Assembly: GCA_018222965.1 (NCBI GenBank)
Contig: JAAEZH010000027.1
Span: forward strand, 1-64,000
Reading direction: 5' to 3'
Origin: Bacteroidota bacterium
GTDB lineage: Bacteria; Bacteroidota; Bacteroidia; Chitinophagales; Saprospiraceae
Length of the DNA: 64,000 bases
In this document: piece after piece, positions 54,311 to 62,665 of the stretch
How positions within the stretch are numbered: the first letter of the stretch is position 1
Layout: the number at the start of each line of letters is the position of its first letter
Notes under the pieces: model-generated
Database searches by the model: none
What the model was told of the DNA's origin: nothing
What the model saw: the letters and a program-made list of their open reading frames with translations, nothing else
Translations under genes and position numbers: made by a program

Positions 54311-54474
54311 AAGTACCTGGACAATATTAATCAATAAAAAATGACTGAATCTTTTTGGGCTACTCTTCGTTAAGTCCTCGCCTTGATAGCTATGGCTATC
54401 AGGCTCCGGGCTTGCCTCGATTAGCTCAAAAATTTTTCTGGTCATTTAGTATCATCAATGTTGTCCAGGTACTT
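54311..54474. mobile_element. MITE-like hairpin element (164 bp)
   Basis: Perfect 14-base terminal inverted repeats, AAGTACCTGGACAA (54311-54324) and TTGTCCAGGTACTT (54461-54474). The interior is also imperfectly inverted (TTTTTGGGCTA against TAGCTCAAAAA, and a central TGATAGCTATGGCTATCA). There is no coding capacity. It begins two bases after the BNR gene stop. Confidence 0.6.
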
Positions 54475-54492
54475 AAGTGGATTTTATAAAGC

Positions 54493-54505
54493 CTTTCGGC
54501 GAAAG
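54493..54505. repeat. Full iterated palindrome CTTTCGGCGAAAG (intergenic copy)
   Basis: A perfect 13-base copy just outside the MITE-like element. It is extended to GCCTTTCGGCGAAAGCCGGC in this place. Confidence 0.8.
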
Positions 54506-54529
54506 CCGGCATTATAAACGTAATGAAAG

Positions 54530-54560
54530 AGACTGTCTCGAGCCGGGGCAGTCTCTTTTT
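54530..54560 (+). terminator. Terminator downstream of the BNR gene
   Basis: GAGACTG (54530-54536) pairs with CAGTCTC (54549-54555), followed by a T-run. It would end transcripts from the BNR gene before the phosphorylase promoter. Confidence 0.65.
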
Positions 54561-54584
54561 AATTAGATATTGTACTTTTTACGC

Positions 54585-54592
54585 TATCTTTG
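54585..54592 (+). promoter_or_regulatory. -7 box of the phosphorylase gene
   Basis: TATCTTTG matches TAnnTTTG exactly, 62 bases before the start codon. The -33 match is weak. Confidence 0.55.
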
Positions 54593-54654
54593 TCGGGTTC
54601 AACTTGTTTCAGCTATTGCCGGGACGAGTTGTTTTTTTAGATTAAACAACTATC

Positions 54655-56337
54655 ATGGAAACGTTTGAAAAATTCCAGGTGCCGTATAAGGTGGCATCTA
54701 AGTATAAGAAACGTGTAGCTTACTTCTGCATGGAATTTGGCATTGACCAGGCACTGAAGATCTTTTCCGGCGGCTTGGGTTTTCTGGCAGGTTCTCATAT
54801 GCGGGCGGCTTACGCCGAAAAGCAAAACCTTATCGGTATTGGCATCTTGTGGAAGTATGGTTATTACGATCAGGTTCGCCGCGGAAAAGGGGAGATGGAT
54901 GTATTGTTTCGGGAGCGGCTTTACAATTTTTTGGAAGACACGGGGATCCGTTTTCAAATTGATGTAAATGGACACGGTGTTTGGGTGAAAGCCATGTACC
55001 TGGCTCCTTCTGTCTTTAGTACAGCGCCCATTTTCCTGCTGAGTACAGACGTGCCGGAAAACGACTATCTGGCGCAGACCATTTCACATCGCCTTTACGA
55101 TAATAATACCGAAGCCAAGATCGCACAATATATGTTGCTGGGTTTGGGAGGTGCCAAATTGCTGGAGGCCCTCAACTGGGATCCGGAAGTATACCATCTG
55201 AATGAGGCACACGGTTTGCCGGCTGCTTTCCATGTCTACCAGCAAGAGCGGAGCCTGGAAACATTGAAGTCCAAATTTATCTTTACGACACATACACCGG
55301 TGGAAGCCGGAAATGAAAAGCACGATATCCGCATGCTGGATAAGCTGGGATTCTTTGGCGATCTGTCGCTGGAGGAAGCCCGAAACCTGACGGGTATGGA
55401 CGGGCAGATCTTCAATCAATCACTGGCCGCCTTGCGTCTTGCCGGACTGGCCAATGGCGTTTCGAAAAAGCACGGCGAAATAAGCCGCAAAATGTGGGGC
55501 GATTTTGAAGGGATTTGTCCGATCGGGCATATCACCAATTCGCAAAACCACGCGTACTGGCACGATCCTGAATTGGATGCAGCCCTGCAAAATAAAACAG
55601 ACAAAGCCCTCATTCGCCGAAAGGCAGAAATGAAAAAGGCCCTTTTTGATGAAGTGGTTGATCAAACCGGCAAGCAATTTGATCCGAATGTACTGACTGT
55701 GGTATGGGCGCGTCGTCTGGCCGGATATAAGCGTGCAGATCTGATCACCCGCGATATTGAGCGATTTGAAAGACTGCTTTCCCGTCCGGGACAACCCATT
55801 CAGATTATCTGGGCGGGCAAGCCTTATCCGATGGATTATTCGGCTGTAGATACCTTCAATCATCTGATTCAACTGGTGCGGAAATACCCGAGCACGGCCG
55901 TGCTTACCGGCTACGAACTGAAGCTTTCCAAACTGATGAAAGGCGGTGCCGATGTGTGGCTCAATAATCCACGTGTACCTCGTGAAGCTTCCGGAACATC
56001 AGGCATGACAGCAGCCATGAACGGCGCACTTAACCTGTCTACCTGGGATGGCTGGGTGATTGAATTTGCCAAACACGGGCACAATGGTTTTGTGGTACCG
56101 GAACACGATCCGGCTATGCCTTATGAGCAGCAGGATATTCTGGACCGGGACAATTTGTTGACCGTGCTGGAAGACGAGATCATACCGACTTATTACGAGC
56201 AGCCCGATAAGTGGTGGCAGTTGGTACGCAATAGTATGACGGAAGTAGTGCCGTTTTTCGATTCTGATCGAATGGCTGCTGAATATTACGATAAGCTATA
56301 CAAGAAATTGAAAAAGCAGAAAGCCGTAATGGGCTAA
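54655..56337 (+). CDS. Alpha-glucan phosphorylase family protein (GT35) lacking the PLP lysine
   Basis: 560 residues, the short form of family GT35. Many family landmarks are present: YFCMEFGIDQALKIFSGGLG, EVYHLNEAHGLPAAF, TTHTPVEAGNEKHD, ARRLAGYKRADLITRD, and NNPRVPREASGTSGM. The residue after this methionine should be the lysine that holds pyridoxal phosphate, but codon 452 is ACA (Thr). Without it the enzyme should not phosphorolyse glucan in the classical way. It may use another mechanism or bind glucan without turnover. The reading frame is intact around it, and the base context is clear. The promoter is at 54585 and the terminator at 56364-56398. Confidence 0.85.
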   Translation: METFEKFQVPYKVASKYKKRVAYFCMEFGIDQALKIFSGGLGFLAGSHMRAAYAEKQNLIGIGILWKYGYYDQVRRGKGEMDVLFRERLYNFLEDTGIRFQIDVNGHGVWVKAMYLAPSVFSTAPIFLLSTDVPENDYLAQTISHRLYDNNTEAKIAQYMLLGLGGAKLLEALNWDPEVYHLNEAHGLPAAFHVYQQERSLETLKSKFIFTTHTPVEAGNEKHDIRMLDKLGFFGDLSLEEARNLTGMDGQIFNQSLAALRLAGLANGVSKKHGEISRKMWGDFEGICPIGHITNSQNHAYWHDPELDAALQNKTDKALIRRKAEMKKALFDEVVDQTGKQFDPNVLTVVWARRLAGYKRADLITRDIERFERLLSRPGQPIQIIWAGKPYPMDYSAVDTFNHLIQLVRKYPSTAVLTGYELKLSKLMKGGADVWLNNPRVPREASGTSGMTAAMNGALNLSTWDGWVIEFAKHGHNGFVVPEHDPAMPYEQQDILDRDNLLTVLEDEIIPTYYEQPDKWWQLVRNSMTEVVPFFDSDRMAAEYYDKLYKKLKKQKAVMG

Positions 56338-56363
56338 AGAAAATAGACAGCAATAAATCCTCT

Positions 56364-56398
56364 AATGCCGGACTTTCGTAGTCTGGCATTTTTTTTGT
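56364..56398 (+). terminator. Terminator of the phosphorylase gene
   Basis: AATGCCGGACT (56364-56374) pairs with AGTCTGGCATT (56380-56390) with one mismatch, followed by eight T. Confidence 0.85.
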
Positions 56399-56488
56399 CA
56401 TTTATTTAGCAAATTGAAATGGATTTGGTAGATAAGGCAACGCCTGAATCCATTTTGGTATCTAAGATCTAAATAAATACCCAAAAGC

Positions 56489-59400
56489 ATGTCCAGAAGA
56501 CCCAATACGCTAATTCCTGTTGTTTCTTTTTTATTTCTTTTCCTTTCCTTTAATAGTCTGGCACAGATTGATACGATGTATGTCATACCTGGCGACATTG
56601 AAGTTTGTGTAGGCGAGTGTCTCGATTTTTTCCTGGAACCTGGTGTCGCTCAGGGGCCTGTCGAATGGATCGTTTCTACCGGGGAAACCTTTATTGATCC
56701 AAATGGTGGTCAGGGGTTTACCTACTGTTTTCAGGAAGAAGGAACTTATGAGATTACGGCATATGTCGATTCAGTGACCGTCGTATTTCCAGCTTTTATT
56801 TTTGCATTTTTCGAACCCGGTCCTGAAATTATTACCATTTCGGATGCATTTTGTCCGGCCAATGATAATCCGGGCGGCGGGCCCTCAAATGGATGCCAGA
56901 AAGTCTGTTCCAATTCGAGTATAACCTATGAGGTGTTATTGCCTCCAACGGGGGTACAACCCTTTTGGACCATTAGTGGTGCAGAAAATTATACCATAAG
57001 CGATGATGGTACACAGGTCGTCGTTGAATGGGGATCCCCCGGCCAGGGATTTGTGGAAGTGATCACCAGTGGTTTTTGTACCTCCACCAGTTCTTTATGT
57101 GTCGATATTATCCCCGATCCAACCGCAGTCATGTCAACCCTCCCGGCAGCTGTCAATGATGTCGTTACGATTTGCGAAGGCCAGACCGTTTACTTCGATA
57201 ATTTAAGTAGCGGTGCTGATACCTACATCTGGGATTTCGGACCTTTAGGAGCCAACTCGCTTACGGCTCCGGAAATGACCTTTCCAACGGCCGGTACCTA
57301 CGAGGTGGCGCTGATTGCGCGGAATGCCTGTTTTTGTGCAGACACCACTATGGTAACGATCGAAGTGCTGGATCTGGATGCTCCAGTGATCGATTGTGCC
57401 GGAACGGTTTGTCCGGGAGAAGTAGTAACCTATACCACGTCTGCCGATTGTGGCACCTATACCTGGTCCATCATTGGAAGTGGAACCGTGGTAGATGGAG
57501 GGGGTACTGCTGATGATTATATTACCATCGAATGGACCGACGGACCGGAAGCTTACATCCAGTTGGAAGTCGCCGGTTGTACCGGTTCTACCTGTACAGA
57601 ACCACTCTATGAATTGATTCCGATCATCGATGGGGATGCTACGATTGAAGGCCCGGATGAAGTGTGCCGCGGCGAAATCGTTTCTTATACCATTACACCC
57701 TATGACGGGACGGAATACAATTGGACTGTTTCGCCTTACGGAGCCATTCTGGAAGGGCAGGGAACCAACACCATTCGGGTAGAATGGGCCGATATTGCAA
57801 CCACTGTAAATGATCAGTGGGTAGAAGTCGATTATCAAAACTGTTACCTGGAATGCGGCGGAGATGACCATCTGGATGTGGGAATCCTCAATGAATTTTA
57901 CGTTTCCGGCCCCTTAGAAGTTTGTGAAAACGGGCAAGGTACTTTCGACGCCAACAATGTTTTACCCGGACCAAGTTTTGGCTGGGACTGGGAATTGTTT
58001 GATGCTTCCGGCAACAGCGTTTGGACCTCCGCGGGGGCTGTTTTTTCCGCGACGATAGATTTTACTTTTGGTTCGGGAGCCTTTACGCTGTTGGCTACCC
58101 CCACAAACCCGACAGATTATTGTGATGACGAATACCGGGTGGCTTTAAACGTGCGTCAGGCACCGGGGCAGCCAGACGGAATCCTGGGTGTTAATGAGAT
58201 TTGCCCGGGCAATGTATATACTTATGAAGTAGACAATCCGTTACCGGGTGCCGATTACCGCTGGTATATTAATGACGGCGGCAGTATGAACTCCATCGAC
58301 GGCAATCCCATTGCGCTTAGCTGGGGACCAGCCGGTCCTTATGAGTTGAGTGTGGTGCAGGTATCTACCGATGGGCTGGACTGTGAGTCTGACCCGGTAC
58401 AGATCAGTTTGCAACAAATAGGCGTTCCGACACTAACCGGACCGACATCAGCTTGTCGGGAAGATATCAGTCAAATCGACGCGACCTTTTTTGGTGGCAT
58501 TACGTACAATTGGAGCATCAGCCCTTCAGATGCCGGTACGATAATCAGTGGCCAGGGAAGTGCCAGCATCGGGGTAAACTGGAATGCAGCAGGTCCGGCA
58601 GTAGTGACCCTGGATTTGTGTGGAAACACCTATGACCACAACATTTTAATCAACCAGTTGCCTGAGCCAATGGTCGTAGCGCCAACGGGTTTGTGTGAAG
58701 GCGAGACCGGACAGGTTCTTACCTCCGTCTCTTACGATGCTTATGAGTGGCTGGATGAAGATGGTAATTTGCTTTCGACAGCTCCTGATCCAATGCTTGC
58801 ACCCGGGTTCTATGAAGTTATAGTTACCGATCTGCAGGGCTGTTCCGGCAATGTAACCTTCGAAATTCTCGGGTATCCTTTACCGGATGCCAGTGTGAGT
58901 AGTCCGAACAGCAATGGATACTGTGAGGGTGTTGATCCGACGCCCATGTTGTATGCATTGGATACAGAAGCCGGATATTCTTATCAGTGGTATTACAATG
59001 GTCTGCCTTTCGGCGGAAATTCATCGTCTATTCTTTCGATTGGATACGGCGATTATCATGTGGAAGTTACCGACGCCAATGGTTGTTTCTCTTCCTCTGC
59101 TTCCAGTATCTTTACCACCTTTGAATATTGCAACGGTGTGCCGGGCGGTATTTGTACCGGTGGCGGTGGCGGAGCCGGTTTACTATGTGATCCCAATACA
59201 GATATGACATTCACCTGGGCCGCCGATGTAGACAATTGTAACACCGTTGAGTTTACCAATACTTCGGTAAGCTTCACTCCCGGCACCGAGTTTTGGCTGT
59301 TTGGCGATGGTACTTCATCTACAGACCCTGCACCAGTGCATACCTATTCGGAGGCCGGATTTTATTATGTAGAGCTATACGGAGAGAATGCGAGTGGTGA

Positions 59401-62400
59401 CGATTGTTGGGCTTTTGCTCCGGTAGAGGTACCGATTGCGGCCAAGTTTAATTACGATCAGGCCTGTGAAGGAGAACCTATGCAGTTTAATGATCTGTCG
59501 ACTTTTGTTCCGACTACAACTATTGCAGTCTGGAATTGGGATTTCGGCGATCCGGCGAGCGGGGTTCAGAATTCGTCTTTCGACGAAAATCCGACCCATA
59601 CTTTTGCTACAGCGGGTACGTATACAGTAACCCTGGAGATTACAGATATTGGCGGTTGCCACTCTACTTTCGTGATGAATGTGGATGTAACAGAGCCACC
59701 GATGGTGGATTATATGCTGCCTGCTTTTGATTGTGAAGGAACGGCCTTGTTCTTCCAGGCTAATGTCTCGGCCGATGTAACCGATGTGGTTTGGGATTTT
59801 GGTGATCCTGCCAGCGGACAGGCCAATACCTCCGATCAATTTGATGCTTTTCATGCATTTGACGCTCCCGGAAATTACAATGTATCTGTAACCGCAACCA
59901 GTGTGTATGGCTGTAGTACGACCTACACTGATGTCGTAGTCGTTGAGCCCAACACACTCAGCGGCCCGATTACAGCCAACCCCGGAAGTACCATTTGCGA
60001 AGGAGAAACAACCGATCTTACCGCTCCGGCTGGAGGCATCAGTTGGGAGTGGTCTACCGGCGAAATGACAGAGACCATTACGGTATCAGAAGGAGGGTCG
60101 TATGAGGTGACCATTACAGACATAGACGGCTGTACCTATACACCTGCTCCGATGGAAGTGCAGGTGAATCCGGCTCCAACCAATGAGATTTTTGCCGTTG
60201 AATATGATGAATACGGCCAGGCTGTAAATTACCAGTTTGGTTCCCTGACTATTTGCGAGGGCGAAGATGTATACCTGAATGTTTTCCAGGCCGAAAATCA
60301 GTCCTGGGTATGGTCAAACGGAGAACCCGGCTTTGAAAATATTTTCGCCGAATGGCGCGACAACGAACTGGTAGCAGGGGTATACAATTTTGATGTTACC
60401 GTTACCAATACCATTACCGGTTGTACCAATAATGTTGGTCCATTTGAAGTAACCGTAAATCCGGTTCCGGATGCATTTACCATTACGGCCGCACCAAACC
60501 CTCCCTGTGATGGCGAATTGACAAATATCAGTGTTGACAGTCCGGATCCGGCATTAACCTATGTATGGAATACCGGTCAGGGTGGTACGAGTATCACGGC
60601 CCAGGCCGCCGGCGAATATTTTGTAACAGCCTACAATGCTTCCGGTTGTTCAATGGAGAGTAACCGGGTAAATATTCTGCCCGGACCGGATAAGACCAAG
60701 ATTCCTTCAGGCTGTTACCAGCGGTGTAATCCGGATACGATCTGTTTGCCAACGCTGGCGAATGTGGCAAGTTATCAATGGTATTTCAATGGAAATCCGA
60801 TCCCGGCACCGGAAGGAACCGTAAGTGATTACATCGCTACTCAAAGCGGTACCTACTATGTGGAGATGACCGATAACTTTGGTTGTACCCAAATCTCAGA
60901 TCCCCTCAATCTCGACCTGATTAACGGGGTAGGAGACATAAACGGGGAGGTGTATTTGGATGTAAATGAAAACGGTGTATTTGATGCCGGAGATACCCCA
61001 TTATCGGGGATAGATTTTAACCTGTTGGACCTGGGCGGAGCCATTATTGGCAATACCTCTTCCAATGGATCGGGATTGTTTGATTTCCCGGATATTCCTT
61101 CTTCGACCGATTATACGGTGGAGCTGGATACTTTCAGCCTTCCGGCGAATACCACTTATATCGTGTTCCAGGAACTGGCTTCTCTGGTGGGCTGTGACGA
61201 TGAGGTACAGCAGATTTGGCTGATCGTGCCCAACTGTCCTACCACTATTGGCAGTTTGGATGTTTCCGCCTGTGAAGGCGAATTTTACGATTACAATGGG
61301 ACGCAGATTCCGGCGGGAGGGATGCTTGACGTTACCCTTACAAATGTGGCGGGCTGTGACAGCATCCTGACCATTACCGTGGCTGAGCTTCAGCGGGATT
61401 CCACCAGCTTTACTACGGTGGCCTGTGATGGAGAACCCTTTGTCTTTGACGGGGTACCATTATTCGGCGGAAGCCAGACAGACTTTAATTATACCAATAC
61501 GGTGGGATGTGATTCCATTATTACGGTCATTGTGCAGGGCGCTGCCTCCAGTACTACGCTGATAGATCTGGATGTTTGTCCGGGCGAAGGAGTAGATTAC
61601 AACGGTACGCTTTATTACGAAGGAACCGATGAGACCTTTGTCTATCAGGATATCAACGGATGTGATTCAACGGTGCAATTGACGGTGGCGGCTTTCGCCG
61701 AAGTGGACTTTTCACTGGATGGCGAAGCTGTTTGCTGGAATGCGGTAGACGGAAGCCTGGAAGTGGTTGCTCCAAGTGGAGGTACGGGTCCATATGAGTA
61801 CTCCCTGAATGGAGGCCCCTTCCAAAGTGTAGAAACTTTTGCCGGACTGGCGCCGGGAGATTACACCGTTACTGTACGCGATGCCAATGGTTGCGAGTAT
61901 GAAGACGATTTCTATTTGGAGTCGGTAGATCCGATTGAAGTGGAAGTTGTTGCAGACTTTTTGCCTTGCTCCGGAGCAGGAGTGCTTGCTCGTCCGGAAA
62001 TGACCAGCGGAGATTGGGGCAGCACGATCTTTACCTGGCCGGATGGCAGTCAGGATACCGAGTGGGAAGTAGTTGATCCGGGTACCTACCTGATGACAGC
62101 AGAAAACGAATGCGAAAAAATCACGCGTGAGTTTACGATTGATTTGGAGCCGGACGGGAGGGTATCTTACTTCTACTATCCAAACGTATTCTCGCCGGAT
62201 AATGATGGTATCAATGATCTGTGGCAGGTATTCCCGGCTGATGGCATTCAGGTGAATTACCTGGAGGTGAAGATTTTTGACCGCTGGGGTAACATGATGC
62301 GAGAATTCTATGATGTCCATCAAGGCTGGGACGGCTCCTTCAAGGGAAAAGAGATGAATCCGGGGGTATATGTTTACTACGTCATCGCGAATGTGGTAAG

Positions 62401-62455
62401 CTGTGGCCGGGAGATTGAAGTGTTTAAGGAAGGAGATATTACGATATTAAGATAA
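56489..62455 (+). CDS. Large secreted PKD-domain protein with gliding-motility C-terminal domain
   Basis: 1988 residues. A signal peptide (1-25) is followed by repeated Ig/PKD-like domains; WDFG motifs mark PKD units (e.g. WNWDFGDP and VVWDFGDP near 1030 and 1110). There are many Cys-containing repeats (pattern CxGE ... GCDS), an SdrD-B-like segment near 1490 (GEVYLDVNENGVFDAG), and a final CHU_C domain (YPNVFSPDNDGINDLW, IFDRWGNMM, KEMNPGVYVYYV), a type B T9SS sorting signal. It is probably a surface adhesin or matrix protein exported through the PorW-dependent system. No catalytic domain is visible. The codon for the start is ATG 56489, right before the signal peptide. The iterated palindrome occurs at 60344 and 61694. 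Confidence 0.92.
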   Translation: MSRRPNTLIPVVSFLFLFLSFNSLAQIDTMYVIPGDIEVCVGECLDFFLEPGVAQGPVEWIVSTGETFIDPNGGQGFTYCFQEEGTYEITAYVDSVTVVFPAFIFAFFEPGPEIITISDAFCPANDNPGGGPSNGCQKVCSNSSITYEVLLPPTGVQPFWTISGAENYTISDDGTQVVVEWGSPGQGFVEVITSGFCTSTSSLCVDIIPDPTAVMSTLPAAVNDVVTICEGQTVYFDNLSSGADTYIWDFGPLGANSLTAPEMTFPTAGTYEVALIARNACFCADTTMVTIEVLDLDAPVIDCAGTVCPGEVVTYTTSADCGTYTWSIIGSGTVVDGGGTADDYITIEWTDGPEAYIQLEVAGCTGSTCTEPLYELIPIIDGDATIEGPDEVCRGEIVSYTITPYDGTEYNWTVSPYGAILEGQGTNTIRVEWADIATTVNDQWVEVDYQNCYLECGGDDHLDVGILNEFYVSGPLEVCENGQGTFDANNVLPGPSFGWDWELFDASGNSVWTSAGAVFSATIDFTFGSGAFTLLATPTNPTDYCDDEYRVALNVRQAPGQPDGILGVNEICPGNVYTYEVDNPLPGADYRWYINDGGSMNSIDGNPIALSWGPAGPYELSVVQVSTDGLDCESDPVQISLQQIGVPTLTGPTSACREDISQIDATFFGGITYNWSISPSDAGTIISGQGSASIGVNWNAAGPAVVTLDLCGNTYDHNILINQLPEPMVVAPTGLCEGETGQVLTSVSYDAYEWLDEDGNLLSTAPDPMLAPGFYEVIVTDLQGCSGNVTFEILGYPLPDASVSSPNSNGYCEGVDPTPMLYALDTEAGYSYQWYYNGLPFGGNSSSILSIGYGDYHVEVTDANGCFSSSASSIFTTFEYCNGVPGGICTGGGGGAGLLCDPNTDMTFTWAADVDNCNTVEFTNTSVSFTPGTEFWLFGDGTSSTDPAPVHTYSEAGFYYVELYGENASGDDCWAFAPVEVPIAAKFNYDQACEGEPMQFNDLSTFVPTTTIAVWNWDFGDPASGVQNSSFDENPTHTFATAGTYTVTLEITDIGGCHSTFVMNVDVTEPPMVDYMLPAFDCEGTALFFQANVSADVTDVVWDFGDPASGQANTSDQFDAFHAFDAPGNYNVSVTATSVYGCSTTYTDVVVVEPNTLSGPITANPGSTICEGETTDLTAPAGGISWEWSTGEMTETITVSEGGSYEVTITDIDGCTYTPAPMEVQVNPAPTNEIFAVEYDEYGQAVNYQFGSLTICEGEDVYLNVFQAENQSWVWSNGEPGFENIFAEWRDNELVAGVYNFDVTVTNTITGCTNNVGPFEVTVNPVPDAFTITAAPNPPCDGELTNISVDSPDPALTYVWNTGQGGTSITAQAAGEYFVTAYNASGCSMESNRVNILPGPDKTKIPSGCYQRCNPDTICLPTLANVASYQWYFNGNPIPAPEGTVSDYIATQSGTYYVEMTDNFGCTQISDPLNLDLINGVGDINGEVYLDVNENGVFDAGDTPLSGIDFNLLDLGGAIIGNTSSNGSGLFDFPDIPSSTDYTVELDTFSLPANTTYIVFQELASLVGCDDEVQQIWLIVPNCPTTIGSLDVSACEGEFYDYNGTQIPAGGMLDVTLTNVAGCDSILTITVAELQRDSTSFTTVACDGEPFVFDGVPLFGGSQTDFNYTNTVGCDSIITVIVQGAASSTTLIDLDVCPGEGVDYNGTLYYEGTDETFVYQDINGCDSTVQLTVAAFAEVDFSLDGEAVCWNAVDGSLEVVAPSGGTGPYEYSLNGGPFQSVETFAGLAPGDYTVTVRDANGCEYEDDFYLESVDPIEVEVVADFLPCSGAGVLARPEMTSGDWGSTIFTWPDGSQDTEWEVVDPGTYLMTAENECEKITREFTIDLEPDGRVSYFYYPNVFSPDNDGINDLWQVFPADGIQVNYLEVKIFDRWGNMMREFYDVHQGWDGSFKGKEMNPGVYVYYVIANVVSCGREIEVFKEGDITILR

Positions 62456-62483
62456 CATTCTAAACGCATTAGAATGGGCATGT

Positions 62484-62520
62484 AGCCACTGGAGATTTGT
62501 TAGTCTCCAGTGGCTTTTTT
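62484..62520 (+). terminator. Terminator of the large secreted protein gene
   Basis: AGCCACTGGAGA (62484-62495) pairs perfectly with TCTCCAGTGGCT (62504-62515), followed by a T-run. Confidence 0.9.
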
Positions 62521-62525
62521 GTTTT

Positions 62526-62572
62526 CAACCTGACAGGTCGGCGACCCGTCAGGTCGCCGACCTGTCAGGTTG
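62526..62572. repeat. Perfect 21-base inverted repeat
   Basis: Arms 62526-62546 and 62552-62572 are exact inverted copies (outer end CAACCTGACAGG) around a five-base loop CGTCA. The sequence shares GCCGACC(T/C)GT with the tandem repeat at 30051-30108, so the two belong to one dispersed family. Confidence 0.9.
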
Positions 62573-62602
62573 AAATAAACGTTTAGCAATTTTGAAAGGC
62601 AT

Positions 62603-62640
62603 AAAAAAGGGAGCAACCATTGCAGGAAGCTCCCTTTTTT
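62603..62640. terminator. Bidirectional terminator before the LEA-like gene
   Basis: AAAAAAGGGAGC (62603-62614) pairs perfectly with GCTCCCTTTTTT (62629-62640). On the minus strand it ends the gene at 62666. Confidence 0.8.
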
Positions 62641-62665
62641 CTATTTGATCAAAGCCTTTTAAAGC

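Larger units (their letters stand above)
54309..54654. other. 346-base region between the BNR protein and phosphorylase genes
   Basis: It contains no gene. From left to right it holds a MITE-like inverted element (54311-54474), a full copy of the iterated palindrome (54493-54505), a terminator (54530-54560) and a promoter -7 box (54585-54592). Confidence 0.75.

Noticed and set aside
57245-57871. A 208-codon minus-strand frame within the large secreted protein gene
   Set aside because: No family signature, and the plus-strand frame is continuous with PKD and sorting domains.
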